From NCBI GenBank assembly GCA_947579605.1, contig OX388305.1, positions 23,511,542 through 23,575,541 of the forward strand: a stretch of 64,000 nucleotides of DNA, read 5' to 3'. The notes beneath the pieces were generated by a model. The model made no database searches. It saw only the letters and a program-made list of their open reading frames with translations, and had not been told where the DNA came from. Each line of letters starts with the position of its first letter. Positions within the stretch are counted from its first letter, which is position 1. Both the position numbers and the translations under genes were made by a program. Of this stretch, positions 32,750 to 46,150 are shown piece by piece. The stretch is from Athripsodes cinereus. Taxonomy: Eukaryota; Arthropoda; Insecta; Trichoptera; Leptoceridae.

Positions 32750-35740
32750 AATCAGATGCATAATAATAATATATTAATAAAAACTAATTTAAGGGTAGAT
32801 AGCGTGTAATATGCAAACGTTTAGAAGGCTGTTTGCATACATAATAATATTGTCTAATAAAGCAATACATCGGAAGACCAAATAGGAAGTCCTGATTACT
32901 TCTGATACATTACTTTCAATATTCTTTATAACATTGTGCAACGTCAGTGTAGTTATTTATCCCATCACAAAATTCGATGAGAATAGGATAAAGGAGGGTA
33001 GCCCTGAATCTAATTTTATCGCACATGACTCATTTAACTTTAGGAGTATGTATAATCAACAATTATCTACCTTTTTTTCAGATGCTGCTGTTAATTTTAA
33101 AAATTTATAATTTATTTCTATTTCTATGTTCAATTCAATATTTCTTTATGTATGCATCTTATTTATTAATTGTTTTTTTTTTAATACTTTTTTTCATTCC
33201 TTCTTTTACATAGTTGGTTGGAAGACGTTGTTCAGCAAAAATCCCACAACGAAACATTATAAGTATTTTTAATAATAATTATTATGTGCAAACATTATTT
33301 ATATTCACATTTCAAGCGTCGGCAGAAATACTACCAACACTTCTCAGCACGGTAGAACCAGATAAGTCGCCGTATAATCAGTCATGATCACACGAAAACT
33401 TTAAACAGTCTAATGTCGGGAAAATTTAACTATCCATATATCCAGGATATCGAAAAATCAAGCTCTATACTCGTGTTTTAAATAGCAGTATTGTGCCTGA
33501 AATATCGTTGTTCAATTTCTCTTCACAATTTTACGACTCTTTATTACAATAGATCAAATAAGAATATATCCAAATTGCAGCCATTATTTCTGAAAAAAAT
33601 ATATATGAGACTAGAATATTAAATTTACTTGGATTTCTTATTTCGCCGAGAACAATTTTAATAATTTATAACCCTTCCCGAAATTTTACTCTACGAGTAC
33701 ATATATGGATATGTGCGCTTTTGATCCCAAATCACAATATCTTTTAATGAGCTTTGGTGAATGAAAATGAAACAATGTGAATGCTACTTAAGGGGTTGAT
33801 AGAAAATAAGTTGTGACATTATTATTATTATTAAAGTCTGTTATCAGACAGGCAGCTAAGTTTGTTTTCTGATCTCAACACTACTATCAAAATAACAACC
33901 ATTTATAATCTAGTATTGATATAGTAGTATTTTATAATCAAGTATTTTACAGAAAAATCTTTGCTAAAAGATTGAAGTATTTTCGTCAAGTAATTGTAAA
34001 CCTAGACGTTTGCAAAGACACAGTGCTTTAGCAAAACTCTATTAAGTACTTTATGAATTTATGCCTCTAAAATTTTGAGCATCGTTACGTGAATATTTGG
34101 TTTCCTGTTCTTTATGATCGTGGATCATTCGAGACGTTTGAGGATTTTGTGTGAATATCTAAATAATACTTGTTGAATAAAACGTTATTATTGACCGTGT
34201 GAAGGACTTATATGTGTTCATTGTTACATTACAAAACCATCTTTTGTAAATGTTTACACATACAGTTTATTGATTACCTGCGTAGGTACTATCCAATACA
34301 TTGTACTTCTGTATTTTTTATTGTATTTTGTAGAAGATTACGAAAATAGCCCATAGTTAGTGAAGTGTGATATTATCATTGTTCGTTTTAAGAATGAAAA
34401 GCTACTACTGCAATAAAAGCAGCGAAGAAAGGAGGATGAATGAAATTGTCGGTGTCCTGTTTGAATGAAAAAAAAAACTAGAACTGCAATTATTATGTAT
34501 GCCTTACTATTGGTTGATTTTGTTGACTGAGAGGATGTATATGAATTTTACAATGGTGAATGATGAATTGTTTCCGATTCGATACAACAACAGAAAAATT
34601 AAAAATATCCTTACTTTACACAAATCTATGCAGCAGCAACTTTTTTGTCTGCAGATTGTGAGTGTGTTCCAATATTTTATCTGGTTTCGTAAATTCGTAA
34701 CACTAAAATGCTGCTTACTTTGATTACTGGGTGTTTTTCAATATTCAATAGTTTTCATTTACCTATCTGGAGATCTGGACCACTGATTTTTATTTGTCTT
34801 ATGGTGGAAAATAATAATTTAGAAATTTGTGCATATTATCATCAATAGCAAACGTAATTCGACAGTTTAATAATTTTCAACCGAATAAAGACATATTCCA
34901 CATAACATACGTTGAAATTTTAAAGAAAGTGGTTATTACAAACATTATTGTAATTGTTTGTTTTCGAAAACTGGGATCGCATTGGCCGAAAACTGTAATA
35001 GTAGCAGTAGAATATTATGCCATTTTAATAATACCTAATAATATTAATTAACAAAACATGATTCGAAATTTAGAACGATGTATGCTTTTAATGTTTTACA
35101 AAATCTCCAACCAGAATAATCTATCGTTATTTCTCTATGTATGATTTAAAAGGAAAACAAGATTCAGAATGTTCGCTGGTCGTACATTGGATTGATCTAA
35201 GTCCTCTCCATAGCAAAACATGTCTTTAGCAAATGTTGATATATAATTATTAATACAATCCTTGCGAGTAATAAACTTATTTGTGTATACCGCTATCTAA
35301 TGCCATACTAGTTCATTACTGGATATGGTAGTGGGTTTATAACTAACTGGTCAGTAAATTTATTTTTATATGTATGTACATATTATCTATCGGTGTTGGC
35401 TGTTATGAAGATACATTATTGGTTGGCTAGTATTATAGTTAATGATGGTAGAGACCGGGTGTTCATGAATATATTATTAATATTATATTATGTATTATTG
35501 TTGTTGTTGTTAATAATACTAGTTGGTAGAAGGCGGCTTGGTTAGGGCACAGGCCACAGCAGGGGTTCTACTGCCGGACTACGCTATTTACGTTCTCTAT
35601 AATTATCTGACCGAGTTCGAAAAAACGAGTCAGATCAGTTAATTAGGTACTAAAGTATTAGTAATAAAAGTATTTATCATAAGATAACAAGAAGTATTCG
35701 TTTATGTCCAAGATAAAGATCAAGAAAAAGCTTCCTTAAG
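32750..35740. other. AT-rich non-coding stretch
   Basis: No gene or named repeat. A small hairpin TATGCAAAC/GTTTGCATA lies at 32810-32840. The short frames (33025, 34499, 34827) have no motif. Confidence 0.45.
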
Positions 35741-35759
35741 GTCACAAATGACGTTACAA

Positions 35760-36100
35760 CCTCGTCAAAAAAGCGTAGAGAGGAATTGTGGAGGCAACAA
35801 TATATGATGCCATCCGAAAGCACGAACACCGTGCATAGTCTGAGCTACCCTACGTGGAAGACACTGAACAGACTAAGGGTTGGGGTGACAAGGTGCAAAA
35901 GTCACCAGCAGAGGTGAGGTTTTTTGGATGGTCAGGACAATACCTACGACTGCGAGGAGGTGCAGAGTTATTCTCACTTACTGCAATGCCCGCTGATGCG
36001 GAATGCATGTAATGAGAATTACCTGATGATGCAAATGACAAAGCGATATAGCGGAGTGGCAAGGTCTAAAGTCCGGACCCAAAAAGCAAGTAGGTACGTA
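35760..36100 (+). pseudogene. LINE carboxyl-terminal fragment, R1/CR1-like
   Basis: Across three frames the plus strand reads LSYPTWKTLNRLRVGVTRCK, then DCEEVQSYSHLLQCP, then CNENYLMMQMTKRYSGVARS. The order W-x-x-L-N-R-L-R-x-G, a D/C-C-x-x-x-Q-x-x-x-H-L-x-x-C-P zinc-knuckle-like block and a final hydrophilic stretch follows the reverse transcriptase in CR1/Jockey/R1-type elements. At least two frameshifts are present. It is distinct in sequence from the LINE-C copy at 24.5 kb. Confidence 0.75.
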
Positions 36101-36820
36101 TGCCCTATATAACTAAATCAAACGGTTCAATAAAACACTACTCATCTGTGTCTTTATGCTTTTGGTTTTAAAAGTCTATGTCTTTTGAAAGGATGTTCTA
36201 ATGATTTCTCAAATCCGAATATTTTTTTTCATGAATAGGTACACAGAAAAAAAAAATCCTTTGCTCATTGTCATTATAAAAAACCTCTATTATTGCTTTT
36301 AGTCCTGAAATGTATAATTTAATAATAGGTATCTACAAAATCCTTACGACAACAATATTGCAATTTTATCGATGATATATTAAAAACTGTTTGCCGATTT
36401 GGGTCAGAGAACGTAATGCATTAACCCCTGTACATCGGACATCACTGATACCTCCCGTTTATCACTCCAAACATCACACCTTTTATTCCTTTGAACATGT
36501 TGTATCTGCTTCCACTACTACTTTAATATGTATTTTATAATAAAATATATTAGTAACACCATATCTACATACAACACCTGAGACGTGTATGTACAAATTA
36601 CCAAAGCATTATAGACCACCATCTATGATGTTTTTACTTTTTATAACATTTTATTACAATCTCTACGCCACTTTTATATGCAAAAATATCAAAAGGTGAG
36701 ATAAGAGCGTCATTTTACCTATATCTAATCCTGTTCTTTTTAATATTTGGTTTACCTTTTTCCCTTATAATAACTATACATGCATTATTTTTTATTTCAA
36801 CATTATTATAACTTACTAAT

Positions 36821-36920
36821 TTGTGTGTGTGTGTGTGTGTGTGTGTGAGGATGTGTGTGAGGGTGTGTGAGGGTGTGTGTGTGTGTGTGAGGGTGTGTTT
36901 GTGTGTGTGTCTGTGTGTTT
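36821..36920. repeat. (GT)n microsatellite with GAGG interruptions
   Basis: A long GT run is interrupted by repeated GAGG words (GTGTGTGAGGGTGTGTGAGG). The cysteine/valine-rich frame across it is an artefact. Confidence 0.95.
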
Positions 36921-37529
36921 TTTATAGTTTTTTGATGATTGATATTTTGCAAGAATGTAAAAAACAATATTTTTTATTTATGAAGATTTTGAATATCGAG
37001 AGTGTAGTTTCCATAATAAAAAAATTCCACGCGTATTACGAACACTATACTCCTACTGAAGAACACTAGATAGAACAAGTAAAGGGTATATAGAATCTTA
37101 AGATTAATGATTAGAAATATCAAATCTTGCTAGCGTCCGCATGAAAAGGGTTAAATTAAAAGTTATATTTTCAAAAATAAATACAAAGCTTGATACTGTA
37201 TCTTTTACACTGGACTTAAAAACTTACTACTATTTTTTTATTATTTTAAAAGTATAGATCTTGTTATATTATATTTAAAAGGTTGGATTATCTGATGGAT
37301 AATATATTTATTTATGGTCGGAAATGACTTCGGCATTAGGCAAAGGATAGAAATGAAAAATAATGTAACTGATTATAATATTATAGTAAGATGATATTCA
37401 TCCACAATAAAATTATAGTAGGCGATCGTTACTATTGTGGTGTATACTAGTATTATATCCGAATTCGTACAGAAATTAATCTCCAAAAAAAACAAAATAA
37501 AATAAAACAAAAATATATAAGGAGGTCAA

Positions 37530-37805
37530 AGGTGGCATAATGCTATGGAGATGCGATCACTGAGAAGAAAGATAGAACGTTGTGTTATGAAGCGAAAAAC
37601 GATGATAGATATTAGGAAATTGAGTGGAAGCGAGAGGAGTGTTGTGGATAGAATGCGTTTAAATGAGTTGCTATGGTTTGGATGTTTGGAGCGAATGGAT
37701 GCTGAAAAGATGAAGAAACGAGTGTACCTAGCTGAAAGAAGGATTGAGAAAGCGTGGACGTCCAACAACTACGTGGTTCAAATTCTCAAGGACACGAATG
37801 ACATA
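37530..37805 (+). pseudogene. LINE-R (RTE-like) fragment
   Basis: The plus strand reads MEMRSLRRKIERCVMKRKTM, SERSVVDRMRLNELLWFGCL, ERMDAEKMKKRVYLAERR and NNYVVQILKDTND-stop. It corresponds to the LINE-R region from MEMRSLRR to ILKDGR. It is one uninterrupted frame of 89 residues but lacks the NRRACM end and 3' terminus. Confidence 0.88.
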
Positions 37806-37911
37806 ATATTATGAACAATCAAAATGGTGGAATATTTTTTTGTCATTGGTGATTCGATCAAAAAAGTATTTTTTAAAAAAAAAAAAAAGTTTTTTTCACT
37901 AAATTAACAAA

Positions 37912-38105
37912 ATACGCATAGAAAATCCACGCAGATCGAGCTAGTCCCAAATAAAGTTAAATATATAATACAATAAACACATATACATGAAACACCCAGA
38001 CTCAGGACAATTAGCAAAAGGTCATTCTTCATTTTGCTCTAGCCGAGAATCGAACTAGGGATCTCGTGCCTCAATGGGAAGAACGTCACATATGCGCCAC
38101 ATAGA
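37912..38105 (-). mobile_element. S2 tRNA-derived SINE, near full length
   Basis: On the minus strand it reads GTGGCGCATATGTGACG, TTGAGGCACGAGATCCC, B box TAGTTCGATTCTCG, GAGCAAAATGAAGAATGACC, GTCCTGAGTCTGGGTGTTTC and TTTGGGACTAGCTCGATC. Head and 3' body are both present. Confidence 0.88.
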
Positions 38106-38542
38106 TCGTATATGAAGTGTTATTGCATTATACCGTAACATATATGTACCTATAAAGTTTTATATAATGCAAAATTTACATCCTTTGAACGCCAAAAATG
38201 GTATTTTTTATAGAGGGAATTACTTTCCTCTTTTTTAACTAATAAATGTTTTCATATTTAGGTGAATATACATACATTCATATTTAAATACATGTTAAAA
38301 TATTTATCGTTCTTCAATTGTTGTTACTGTAGAGAATCGATGATAATTTTATGCAGGACTCTTGGTGACTTATTTTATTACCAATGTGGACAAGAGGTCG
38401 TAGAGGTTTCATAATTTATATTTTTAATTCTTTGATTGTGTAAGTTTCTATGTTTTCTAATTCAAAGTGTTTTTCAAAGCTATAACAATTTAACAATGAT
38501 ATTTTATATTTTCAAAAGGAGATCAAATTTACACATTTATTG

Positions 38543-38723
38543 AGTTCGTCGGTAGCCTGGAGGTAGAGTCTCGGCCTTCAGAACAAGGGGTCCGTGGTTC
38601 GATCTCAGGTGCCGGCAAACTCCCCTTTCACGGCACAAGCTTTTAGCTTAATGTAAAAGGTGTATAAGGTTGTATTTGGGTTTATAACAAACCCAGATAT
38701 ATCTTTTTAAAAAAAAAAAAAAA
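38543..38723 (+). mobile_element. S3 tRNA-derived SINE
   Basis: It is nearly identical to the 30359 copy from AGTTCGTCGGTAGCCTGGAG to CCCAGATATATCTTTTTAA and poly(A). The B box reads GGTTCGATCTC, one base off consensus. Confidence 0.92.
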
Positions 38724-39172
38724 TATCGCAAAGACGCAAACGACTAACCCAATATTGTTGGTGAAATTTCAAAGCTAAAAATGTTAATATGCTGACTAGG
38801 AAAAAATAAAATATATTAACAGGATATATTTTAGAGCAGACTTTGGAAGGATTTTCTCCTCATTCCTCCCAATTTTCTGTTAGTTATCACTCGTTCCATG
38901 TAGTTGCCTCCCAGTCGATCTCTACAATTCCTGCATTCGTTCATGCCAATGTCATGGTGGTGATGAGCAGGCCTGGGTGTTTGATGTTGTGACCAATCAA
39001 ATTTGCTCGACATTGACTTTCTAAGAGTCGCCTGCCTTGATCAACACCGTTTTATATCGACATTTTCCGACCAGTAGATCGTTAGCATGCCTCTCTAGCA
39101 CCACATCTCAAAGAGAGCCAAAAGAAATATTCTACATATACAGAGAATTTTCACTAAATATATAATAAATCT

Positions 39173-39512
39173 CATGGAATAACCGGTAAAGAATAGGTCT
39201 CCCACTCTTTTCCATAACTTTTCTAGTGTCCTGTAAAGGGCAAGTGTTGGAAAATATAAAACCATTTTACGTTTTAAAGTTTGTTAATAAATTTGCTACC
39301 CATTTCAAATGCCTTAATATTTATTGGCATGGAAAGGACATCTTGCATATGCTTATTACATGCGGCTGATCTTCTAGTTACCCCGCTTAAGAGTAGCATT
39401 TTACTTTAAATAAGAAAACTTTTTTGTTCAAGTGCATAATTTTTAATTACATGTAGCTGTCCTGCCTGCTTCTCCACTTTGCCGTGATTTGCCGTGATGG
39501 AATCTAGTAGTA
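39173..39512 (+). repeat. S1 element with internal insertion
   Basis: The S1 order is complete from GGAATAACCGGTAAAGAATA and GGTCTCCCACTCTTTTCC to TGCGGCTGATCTTCTAGTTA. About 70 bp of other DNA then precede a second CTGCCTGCTTCTCCACTTTG and ATTTGCCGTGATGGAATCTA, with a TAG tail. Confidence 0.8.
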
Positions 39513-39519
39513 GTTATTG

Positions 39520-42500
39520 AACGCTTAAAATGTGAGGAAAAGAGTAAGAATAAAAATTGTAAGTCCGACGTGAATATTGTTCATTGCTCAAGTATATCTG
39601 TACAAAAGCTATAAATAGCAAAAAACTTGTAATGTATTGTAGATACATATTTACGAAGCTATCAAAGATAATAGTTGTAAGACCAGGAAGGCATAATTCA
39701 ACTGATACATAATTTACAAAACAAAAAATAATTGCACACGTATATGATTATAAAAAAAGCTATTTGTATTCATTCAATCATAATGATATAATCGTTCGTA
39801 ACTTTCAAAACCAATTATTATTATTATAAACTCGTACAAACATACAAATCGTACAGTGTCTTATTGTGTGAACAATTGGTTATTATTTTATATTTTAACA
39901 AGAGTGATAGCATGAACATAAAGAGTATTTTCATTATTTAGTATGATGTATGTAAATATGAGTATCTACTCATAATATAATCAACATCTAATGAGACATG
40001 CGTTAAATATGTAAATCTCATCGTACTTTCAAAAGTTAAACCTTTTTTATTCTCAGTTTTCACGATTTGATAATTTGATATTTTTTCTTGCCCCCCCCCC
40101 TCTCCCTCTGTTTGTAGCGTGATAATAGTCTTATTTAGGTTCATTTCATTTCATAGACTAATCTTTACATAAAAATAGAAGCATTTTAATCTTCTTCAAA
40201 TATAAATATTCATTAGATCAGATATCATTTACAATTGAACCATAGAGTTATTCACATCCTTCTTTTTTTTCAGCAAAGTATTGGAATATTGAGCTCATAT
40301 CCTAGAACTTATGTCAAATGTACCTACCCACCATAGATATTATGTGATTGCAAAAAATTTAGTCGGATGTAAGTCGGCGATACAAATCTCATCTTATATA
40401 AGTGACGAACTGCGTAACTTAATGATATTCTTCTGGGTATTATTGTAATGAGACGTATTATAATATTATTTAGTATGTACATAGAAATGTATTACACTGA
40501 GATAATACTCGAAACGGTAGCAGTCATCAAACTATGGCACGTGGGCAGGTAATAAATTAATTCGTGTACTTACATAAAAAGTAGAAGGCGTTATTTGTTG
40601 CGAAAATTAATCGTAGATCTACGATATTATAAAATTAATAATAATATGTTCACACCGAACTAATGTAATTATGAGAAAACTTTAAATATACCTACAGGGC
40701 GCGTTTTTTTTCATATAAATTAAATTCGTTGGTTAGCAAAAATAATATTTTCAATTTTGTTAAAGATCTGATATTTGTTCATTCCTGATTCAGATTAATT
40801 CCCATACAATTTTCAATATATTATCTTTTTATTTTTCATTCCATCTGACTTCTAGGGGGAGCTACTGTCTCGCATTACCCACTTCCCCTGGATATGCCTT
40901 TATAAGGCAAGCATTGAAAGGACCGTCCACACTTTTCAAAGTTTTACGATACCTACTTTAAGAGTTATTCTATTTGAAGAGTAGTTTCATTTAAAAACAT
41001 GAACAATCGTCATGTTTTGATTATGTTTGACAATTGAAATTTGAATAATAAATACAGTAAAATAATAAAGCGGTTTAAAATAAACACTTGAACAAAACAG
41101 GATCATGATAAAAAGACAATATAGGTAGGTACTATTTATATTATGTAAAATGACACATCATCTTTCGCAAGTGGAGTAACCAGCGGTCATACATTCCATA
41201 ATAACTAAGCCGGAACTTTCTGTCTTCAATATTGTAGTATTTCTCCGTTTCACATAATTATTATAGTGTATAAATGTTCTGTGTATTCGATTGTCAGTAT
41301 AGTGATAAGGTACGCTATTTATTCTGCGTGTCTTATGTTTTTTTATGTTGTGCTAATAATATACTAATTGCATACATCTGTTTTGCTGGCTACTTCATCT
41401 GTTGGAATTTCTGTGGTCGGTATATGGATCACTAATTGTGATAAATTCCCTCTCATCCACGCAATGCCGCTGAGAAGACAGTGTAGAAGCATTAAATGTT
41501 GTCAATCATCGTATTTACCAACTACCTAGCTTGGAATATACTGGTAGTGTAAAATACACGGAGATATAGGCACTCTCTGTCTTTGCCGTTAGGAATTCCG
41601 CGGAAAGGAATTCCGATGGGATAAAAATAGATAACATCTATGAAGATACCTACTAACTCAAATATTTGTAAATTGTACATACCTACATAAAAACTAAACC
41701 ATCTTATGCAGGTGTATTAATCTTAATAATAATAATAATACCTCCGATACCACTGATTTAGTAACACCTTTTTGATGTGCACCAAAGTGTCTGACAGTTT
41801 TTAACCTTTCACATATACAACCCATCCATCAAATCATATTATTAATACCAAGTAGGATATTGTTATTTTATTTGAAGAAATCCGCAGATATACCTGTCTC
41901 AGACTAATCATACACATTCATACGAGTATGTTGTCTTCTTACTAATAATATTATTATCAGAATAGTTAGGCTAGATATTTTAATGTTTGTATCTTAAGGT
42001 GACCCTTATTTTGAAATCAATTTCAACTCGATTATTTTTTACTTTTTTATTTTATTATAATTCAGACTCTTATACAAAAATTAGAATATGGTAGGTACGT
42101 TGCAATTTATGAAACTTACCATAACTAGTGGTATCATTGAGTGTTCAATCCATCTCTCAAATTTGACTCAAAAATGGTTGTGATATATTGAAGTTTACTG
42201 AGTGAAAAAAATAAATAATCGAGTAAGGTTGTTGTTGATGTATTTAGTAAACTATTATATGATTAAAATGTTACTATTGAGTATATTATAATATTATTAA
42301 ATTATATTATTCTACTGATTATTCTGTGAGGACATTGACCCTGATATCCTTGTTTTGCACTTGCTTCTATATTTGCTTCTCATTTTTGCTAACGGACAGA
42401 TGATTTTTCGACTATTTAATTTATTGGTAAGCTATTTTTGTTATGATTTGCCATATGAATCTAGAACGTTATAGATACTATGAAATATAGACATAATTCA

Positions 42501-42950
42501 CTCAATTTCAGGTGCTTTGCCATAGAGCAAAGGAACGAAAGAGTTATGGTTAGATTTACAATGAGGGTTACCCTAATGGCACATTGAAATATTGGACCTT
42601 AGACTTATTGTACACATAGCCTTTGTTATAATAGTAATAATACATACCACATTCTTGCCCATTTAAAATTCCTTACCCATTTTTTTATAATCAAATTTTA
42701 ATAGTTTTGCATACACTGTGTGCGGTAAATGGTAAAGAGAATAAATACATAAGTAACTATAAACGATCATTGTTGAAGTATGTCGAATCCCTGAGTAGAA
42801 AAATAATAAAGAGCAAAGTCTATACAAACTTGTAGATTTTCTTTTAGGGATTGAATGTTTATTTATTTATTATCAATGCAAGGCTACGAGCTGCGGATCG
42901 TATTGAAAATAAAGATTCAAGGCTTGACTGCAAACCAATTTGCAAGATTG
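39520..42950. other. Mostly AT-rich non-coding stretch
   Basis: Apart from the S1 trace at 41.3 kb I see only simple sequence: a run of ten or more C's near 40091 and AAT repeats near 41727. No gene is supported. Confidence 0.45.
41310..41425 (+). repeat. S1 SINE-like copy, strongly diverged
   Basis: GGTACGCTATTTATTCTGCG, GTCTTATGTTTTTTTATGTT and TTGCTGGCTACTTCATCTGT follow the S1 order with many substitutions. Confidence 0.5.
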
Positions 42951-42952
42951 AA

Positions 42953-42956
<4 letters not shown>

Positions 42957-43026
<70 letters not shown>
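42957..43026. repeat. (GA)n microsatellite, ~70 bp
   Basis: A nearly pure AG run. The RE-repeat frame across it is an artefact. Confidence 0.97.
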
Positions 43027-43028
<2 letters not shown>

Positions 43029-43417
43029 AATGAGTGATATAACAGTTACCTACTACTAATAATTATCCTCAATATCTAAAAAAACTCAATTAGAGAATTG
43101 GTTGGCGAGGAGGTCCAGTCTATATAAAAGTCTTTGCAAATACTAAACAATGTTTCTTTTAGTGAAGGTGGAAGTGAATGCTTTATGAATTAAATGTACC
43201 TACCTAATATGAGTAAATATAATACTTATTAAGAAATACTGTTTAAATTCTCATCACCATAATATAAAAAAAAACCTCACCCTTTACATTTTTGGTGAGA
43301 AAAAACTACGGGATGTTTTTTTTTATATATTCATCGATAATAATATATGTAATGTAGTAATTTGTTGCGATAGTTTTCATTCAACATTAGACAAACTGAC
43401 TACTCTTCTACTCTATT

Positions 43418-43873
43418 TTGAATCATCGCGAGTTTTTTATAATGGAAAAATATTTTTTTTTTATCAAATTCGGTCCCCCTTTTTCAATCCTTTTGATATT
43501 TAAAAAAGGTCGTCGGCGGCATCATTTTTGGGACCCCCGTCGATTGTCAACTGTCTCTAAGGGGATGCGGAGGAGGTTTGATAATGTGTCGAATTTTACA
43601 AATATTATTTTCTCTATGAATGTGTTTTTTTCGTCCTTTTTTTTATTATTTGATGAATGTGTGAATATGGAATTTATGAATGACGATGTTTTTTTTATTC
43701 GTTTATTTATTTCTTTCTTGTGTAGGAAATATTTCATTTTGCATATAAATAGAAATATTCCCCATTGGGATTCTTTTAATATTTATTTTCCCTCGCATTC
43801 TGTACTATCTAGTAAAATAAATTGTGTGAAAAAGTTAAACATTGCAAGAATGCTTGATCGCCTTCATTCATAA
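43418..43873 (+). other. Unusually long frame, no known family
   Basis: A 151-residue frame is open on the plus strand, the longest in the window outside RpSA and the LINE fragments. It has a K/R-rich patch near residues 29-50 (FKKGRRRHHFWDPRR) and is otherwise rich in F, I and N. The GC-richer part (43505-43590) coincides with the basic patch. No domain or splice evidence is seen, and the T-rich composition makes long frames easier by chance. Confidence 0.2.
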
Positions 43874-44121
43874 ACTTGTCCCATCCACTCAAAGGAATAT
43901 TAAAATACCATCATCCAGCTATAACGTCTTAAAAAATAACACTCACATTATGATGACCTTCCGATTATATTCACGTTATTTTATTATATTTATATACATT
44001 TAATCTACATACGAGTATCTCTATAGCATCATGGAGTGTAGTAGCCAGTGAATCAACTATAAGTAAGTCGTATAAAGATTTCGCTCTCATTTCCATTTCT
44101 ATACATATTTTTATATTCCGT

Positions 44122-44352
44122 GGAGCAACTGGCGAAGAATTATTCTCTCACTCGCTTCCGTAAGTTTTCGAGTGCCCTGTAAAAGGCAAGTGTTTGAAAA
44201 AATATAAGAAATTTACATCTTAAATTCAGCGATGAAATTTGTCACCCATGTACTTTAATTTTCGCCATTCAGCTTTAATTTTTGTTGGTACGGAAAGGAC
44301 AGTTTACATGATTCTTGCATGCAGCTGGTTTACTGGCAACTCCATTTGGGGG
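44122..44352 (+). repeat. S1 element, near full length
   Basis: It runs from ATTCCGTGGAGCAACTGGCG through TTTTCGAGTGCCCTGTAAAA, TTCAGCGATGAAATTTGTC and GGTACGGAAAGGACAGTTTA to CTGGCAACTCCATTTGGGG. The end is modified and there is a ~20-bp internal duplication (TTTAATTTTCGCC / TTTAATTTTTGTTGG). Confidence 0.85.
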
Positions 44353-44554
44353 GCGTACCCAATAATATATCATTAAAGATCATTATTTTTACTGTACTTA
44401 TCTATAGTTTCCTTGTTTTACTAAGTATACATACATTATACAGGGCAACCTAATGAAGCTGCTGCAACATATTTTTATCCACGTTGGTGATACAGTATAT
44501 TGTTCCTGATTTATGGGTATATTTGTTGAATATAGTATTGCTATTATTTTTATC

Positions 44555-44660
44555 TGAAGGTCAATTTTTTTGTTAACACGAAGAGGCATTTTCATTGCAC
44601 ATAGCTGGTTTACTTACTACCTCACTTGTAGGATATGGTATGGTAAAGTAGAAAAAGAAG
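44555..44660 (+). repeat. S1 3' third
   Basis: TTAACACGAAGAGGCATTTT, CATAGCTGGTTTACTTACTA, CTCACTTGTAGGATATGG and TATGGTAAAGTAG match the S1 3' end. Confidence 0.7.
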
Positions 44661-45234
44661 TATTATTTTTATTTATTATATTTACCTACTTTGCAAAAAA
44701 TAAGTAAGTTATACATCTTCTCTGCGAAGATCGACGATCATCTTTTTTTGAACCACTGTCATAGATGATGCATCCATTAAATTCTTATCCCACCTGGTCC
44801 TCTTCTTCTTTGAATTATAGGTAGGCTAAATATCAAATTCATAATAAGTAGGTACAAAAATGAATTAAAATTCAACTATTTTTAACAGTTTCATCCAATG
44901 ATGAAATAAAAATTTATTAAATTGATGACATTTTTACATTATAAAAGTATTTTCTGGAATGCCGTGATCGCTCATTAATTTTATTATGGATTTTATTATA
45001 AAATTCTAATATTTTATATCACAAACTGTCAAATACATACTGTTTTTAATTAAAATTCCCACAATTTTATTTCATCTATTTCTTATATAATGTGGTCAAG
45101 TGTTATGAGGAAGATAAAAGAAATGAAAATGACACTATTATAATATTATATTATTACCAACCTATAAACTAGCTTTAAATCCTGCTTCTTTCGAGGAGAT
45201 AAATCATCACTATCTATCGTCAGTGATTTAAAAT

Positions 45235-45392
45235 TAAATTTCTATTAGGAAGTCAACATTGTCGACCATGGTGGAATTTCGTGTTAAATTATCAATAAAT
45301 AAAACACGAATATTTAGCACTTCCACAGTGGTTTTATTGATCGCCAGTCGGCTTTAGAAGGTTTCCGCATTCATCATCAGGCTAACGTGTAA
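45235..45392 (-). mobile_element. Penelope-like element tail
   Basis: On the minus strand CTGATGATGAATGCGGAAAC is followed by CCGACTGGCGATCAATAAAA, a word-rich AT tract with CGTGTTTTATTTATTG, and GTTGACTTCCTAATAG. A CTGATGA...GAAAC motif before an AATAAA-containing tract is characteristic of the terminal repeats of Penelope-like elements, which carry hammerhead-like motifs. No protein part is present. The family call is by motif only. Confidence 0.45.
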
Positions 45393-45969
45393 AAAAAATA
45401 AAAATATGTTCAACAGGTTCAAGTTTGCATTGAGGGCATTAATTTCCTAATTACCTCCTAATGTTTGTTTGGTATAATACGTAGGTATCTATTGGAGATA
45501 CAAGTACTCACCTACGAACTTAGATGTAGTACCTAATAAAACATGAATAATATGTATGTAGGTATAATAATACATAAAAATATGATATTAAAATTATTAT
45601 TGAATGTAGTATGTATGTATGTAGGTGTGTGTAGAGGTATAGGAGTGTGATATGACAAAGGACACCAAAGACACTGGAATGAATAGAAGATGTTGGAATC
45701 TCTCTTACGATGACAAAGCACCCAATGCACACCTGCTATTCAGTTTAGGGTTGTTCAATGATAAGTATACTGTATCGGTTTATCTAATGTAATTAATTTA
45801 TTTTTATAATATGAAGCACACTCTACCATTCTCATAATACAGAGATAGTTGATTCAGCAGTTTAGTAGGGTTGACGCATCTATGGAAGTTCAAGGTTCTA
45901 TTATTGACAGATTAGTAATTTTTTTCAAAAGGCAAGGAATTGGTTTTGCAATCTTTTCTGTAAGTTTCC

Positions 45970-46150
45970 TAGTGCTATGTAATCTCTAAATCAGGTATTC
46001 ATAAAACATTCAGTTCGGTTTTAAGGTATGCTATCTATCCTGAACATCTTAACTTTTATTGACACGGAGAGGATGACTTTCATATTAATACATGCAGTGT
46101 ATTCGCTGGGGATATCCTATGGGAAATATCGTGGTGGTGTGAATGAGCGA
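45970..46150 (+). repeat. S1 SINE-like copy
   Basis: TTTCCTAGTGCTATGTAATC, TTAAGGTATGCTATCTATCC, TGAACATCTTAACTTTTATT and GACACGGAGAGGATGACTTT are followed by GGGAAATATCGTGGTGG, in S1 order. Confidence 0.78.

Noticed and set aside
36821..37069. Cysteine/valine-rich 82-residue protein
   Set aside because: The frame is a translation of a GT microsatellite.
42855..43037. RE-repeat protein
   Set aside because: The frame is a translation of a GA microsatellite.
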